From Ruminococcaceae bacterium UBA2806 (GTDB lineage Bacteria > Bacillota > Clostridia > Oscillospirales > Acutalibacteraceae): a DNA stretch of 7,563 nucleotides. The notes below the pieces were generated by a model. The model saw nothing but the letters and a program-made list of their open reading frames with translations, was not told where the DNA came from and searched no databases. The number at the start of each line of letters is the position of its first letter. Within the stretch, counting starts at the first letter, position 1. The position numbers were made by a program, and so were the translations under genes. The stretch lies in the NCBI GenBank assembly GCA_002351795.1, contig DEHG01000114.1, positions 15,015-22,577 on the forward strand, in the 5' to 3' direction. Of the stretch, positions 6,097-7,563 are shown one piece after another.

Positions 6097-6795
6097 TCAC
6101 AATTCTATCTCGTCGGCTGTCAGCTTTTTCTTATTCTCTGTAACCGACGCGATCTTTCCGTCACGGATACGTACAACTGTATCGGCAAGGTTCGCTATCG
6201 CCTCATTGTGTGTTATGATAAGTGTCGTGGTACCGTACTGACTATGGAGCTTTTCTATGAATCTCAGCACTGACCGGGACGACTTAGTATCAAGAGCACC
6301 TGTCAGTTCGTCACAAAGCAGCAGCTTTGGGTTTTTGACCATAGCGCGAGCAATGGCAACTCTCTGCTGCTGACCGCCGGAAAGCTCTCTCGGAAAGCGA
6401 TAACGATACTTTTCAATATCGAGTGCAGTAAGTATCTCATCCATATCGAGAGGCGCTTCCGCAATTTCCGATACGACCTGAACATTTTCTTCAACAGTCA
6501 GATCGGGGATAAGATTGTAAAACTGAAAAATGAATCCGACGCTCTTTTTGCGATAAGCAGTCAGTGCTTTTTTGGAAAGTCCCGTGATCTTTTGTCCATC
6601 AACAGTGATCTCGCCAGAATCAAGAGAATCCAGACCGCCGATCATATTGAGCAGCGTACTTTTGCCAGATCCGGACGGACCGAGAATAACGCAGCTTTTT
6701 CCCTTTTTAAGAGAAAAATCCACGCCGTCAAGCGCATAAACCGCTGCCTCGCCCGAACCGTACTGCTTTTTAGCACCTTTGATCTCTATAAACAT
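6097..6795 (-). CDS. ABC transporter ATP-binding protein, MacB/LolD type, 232 aa
   Basis: This is the cytoplasmic ATPase subunit of an export or peptide-resistance type transporter. All motifs are present in order: Walker A GPSGSGKST (39-47), Q-loop Q91 in 'FIFQFYNLIPDLTVEEN', signature LSGGQQQR (138-145), Walker B LLLCDE (158-163, catalytic E163), D-loop GALD (166-169) and switch H196 in 'LIITHNE'. The 'ELTGALD' wording after Walker B is, as I recall, common in ATPases paired with large FtsX-like permeases in Clostridia. ATG 6795 has AAAGGAG (6810-6804 on the minus strand) 8 nt upstream. The length is full. The permease that should follow starts 7 nt after its stop but is cut after ~71 residues, so the ATPase is intact yet orphaned here. 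Its substrate is unknown; antimicrobial peptide export or lipoprotein release are common roles of the family. Confidence 0.92.
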   Translation of the reverse strand: MFIEIKGAKKQYGSGEAAVYALDGVDFSLKKGKSCVILGPSGSGKSTLLNMIGGLDSLDSGEITVDGQKITGLSKKALTAYRKKSVGFIFQFYNLIPDLTVEENVQVVSEIAEAPLDMDEILTALDIEKYRYRFPRELSGGQQQRVAIARAMVKNPKLLLCDELTGALDTKSSRSVLRFIEKLHSQYGTTTLIITHNEAIANLADTVVRIRDGKIASVTENKKKLTADEIEL

Positions 6796-6817
6796 TAATT
6801 TATCTCCTTTGGTCAGA

Positions 6818-6845
6818 TATATAACTTGTTTTTAAGAATAGTCAA
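6818..6845 (-). promoter_or_regulatory. Candidate promoter for the ABC genes
   Basis: On the minus strand TTGACT (6845-6840) and TATATA (6823-6818) are 16 nt apart, in the gap between the methyltransferase stop and the ATPase start. The predicted start lies just before the ribosome binding site, giving a very short leader. It would let the ABC genes be expressed apart from the methyltransferase; read-through from the upstream gene is also possible as no terminator separates them. Confidence 0.5.
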
Positions 6846-6848
6846 CAC

Positions 6849-7451
6849 TCAGAGTTTCTTTATTATCGCCAATGCACAGGGAATCCTGCCGTCTATCAGC
6901 TTATAGCTGACATTCTTATAGCCTGCTTCTTTGAAAAAATCCTGATAGCTCCGGAAGGTAAACTGACGTTTGAAATCCGCTCCGGCTTTTCCGACAGTTT
7001 TTGCAAAACCGCTTGTTCTGCCCTTTTCGGTCTTATTGATGTAGGTAGGGATAATGATCATACCGTCCCTGCAACATACCCTGTCAAGCTCTGAAAGCGC
7101 TTTGTAAGGCTCGTCTAAAAGATGGATCACATTTGCAGCCACAACTTTGTCAAAGCTGCTGTCAGGATAAGGAAGGTCAAGAATACTTACCTTCTCAAAA
7201 CGGATATTTCCGAATCTGCGGCATTTTTTTCTTGCTCTTTTCAGCATTTCTGAAGAATAGTCAGTTGCGGCAAGCTCCATACATTCAGAGGCTATAACCT
7301 CGGTCAGCATCCCCGTTCCGCAAGCGCACTCCAGCACTCTGTCTTTTTTATCAAACAGACTTTCCGCTTCCTTGCATAGCGCTCTGTGCGTTTTTGAATT
7401 TATAACATTAACAAAAATATCATATATTCCTGCCACCCTGTCCCAGAACAT
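6849..7451 (-). CDS. Class I SAM-dependent methyltransferase, 200 aa
   Basis: This gene encodes a predicted soluble enzyme that transfers a methyl group from S-adenosylmethionine to an unknown acceptor. The Rossmann-like fold is complete: motif I 'VLECACGTGMLT' (39-50, SAM-binding G45/G47), motif II acidic residue D64 in 'ATDYSSEML', D92 in 'SILDLPYPDSSFDKVVAAN', then 'VIHLLDEPYKALSELDRV' and the closing strand block 'GRIPCALAIIKK'. It looks like a Methyltransf_11/UbiE-like protein of a form I recall as widespread in gut Clostridia, with the 'FWDRVAGIYDIF' start; it is about full length. ATG 7451 has AGAAGG 10 nt upstream (7467-7462). It reads in the same direction as the ABC genes 53 nt downstream, which suggests a shared unit but does not prove a shared function. 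Confidence 0.88.
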   Translation of the reverse strand: MFWDRVAGIYDIFVNVINSKTHRALCKEAESLFDKKDRVLECACGTGMLTEVIASECMELAATDYSSEMLKRARKKCRRFGNIRFEKVSILDLPYPDSSFDKVVAANVIHLLDEPYKALSELDRVCCRDGMIIIPTYINKTEKGRTSGFAKTVGKAGADFKRQFTFRSYQDFFKEAGYKNVSYKLIDGRIPCALAIIKKL

Positions 7452-7489
7452 CGTTGTGACACCTTCTTTAGTTTAATTTATCTAACTGC

Positions 7490-7518
7490 ATTATACACCT
7501 TTGATCTCTGCTTTTCAA
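7490..7518 (-). promoter_or_regulatory. Sigma-A-type promoter of the methyltransferase gene
   Basis: On the minus strand TTGAAA (7518-7513) and a perfect TATAAT (7495-7490) are exactly 17 nt apart. The predicted start near 7483 gives a leader of ~30 nt before ATG 7451. The remaining bases to the right edge show no gene. Confidence 0.75.
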
Positions 7519-7563
7519 TATAAATATAAAATACAGTTTTCTATCAGGCGATGTGCCGCTACT

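Noticed and set aside
1..7563. CRISPR array, tRNA, rRNA or transposase gene
   Set aside because: No regularly spaced repeats, no cloverleaf or rRNA-like stretches and no transposase or integrase motifs were seen on either strand.

Overview
The window looks like chromosomal or island DNA from a low-to-moderate GC Gram-positive bacterium, most likely a gut Clostridia member of the Ruminococcus/Oscillospiraceae type. Supporting this are strong AGGAGG-type ribosome binding sites, sigma-A-like promoters with near-consensus boxes, a TTG start and compact gene spacing. The proteins also read like families I associate with gut Firmicutes. This placement is from memory of those families, not from a search.

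Left block (1-4600, + strand): a very large DUF4132 (YehI/MolR-like) protein with N-terminal HEAT-like helices runs in from beyond the left edge and ends at 3816. Two small, clearly more AT-rich genes follow at 26- and 30-nt gaps (114 and 105 aa). The block closes with a strong hairpin at 4564-4598. The three genes look like one transcription unit. The two small proteins are unassigned; both recall small families met near toxin/immunity-type loci, but that is inference.

Middle block (4600-5665): about 320 bases follow without a convincing gene, holding a possible decayed minus-strand membrane-protein fragment. Then comes a self-contained toxin-antitoxin operon. It has a near-consensus extended -10 promoter with a flanking inverted repeat, a RelB/DinJ-type antitoxin, a PIN-domain (COG1569-type) toxin whose ATG directly follows the antitoxin stop codon, and an intrinsic terminator.

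Right block (5666-7563): a minus-strand set reads from right to left: a SAM-dependent methyltransferase with a near-consensus promoter, a MacB/LolD-type ABC ATPase, and the first ~71 residues of an FtsX-like permease. The permease is cut at about 5877. At the same point a plus-strand small gene starting at 5691 with an ideal RBS runs into antisense permease DNA. Two genes facing each other are thus broken at one shared junction, which marks a past deletion, insertion or recombination event and leaves the ATPase without its usual partner in this window.

The most interesting points are the truncation junction near 5877, the DUF4132 giant with two AT-rich satellite genes, and the RelB-PIN hybrid toxin-antitoxin module between them. 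No rRNA, tRNA, CRISPR array or recognisable transposase was seen.
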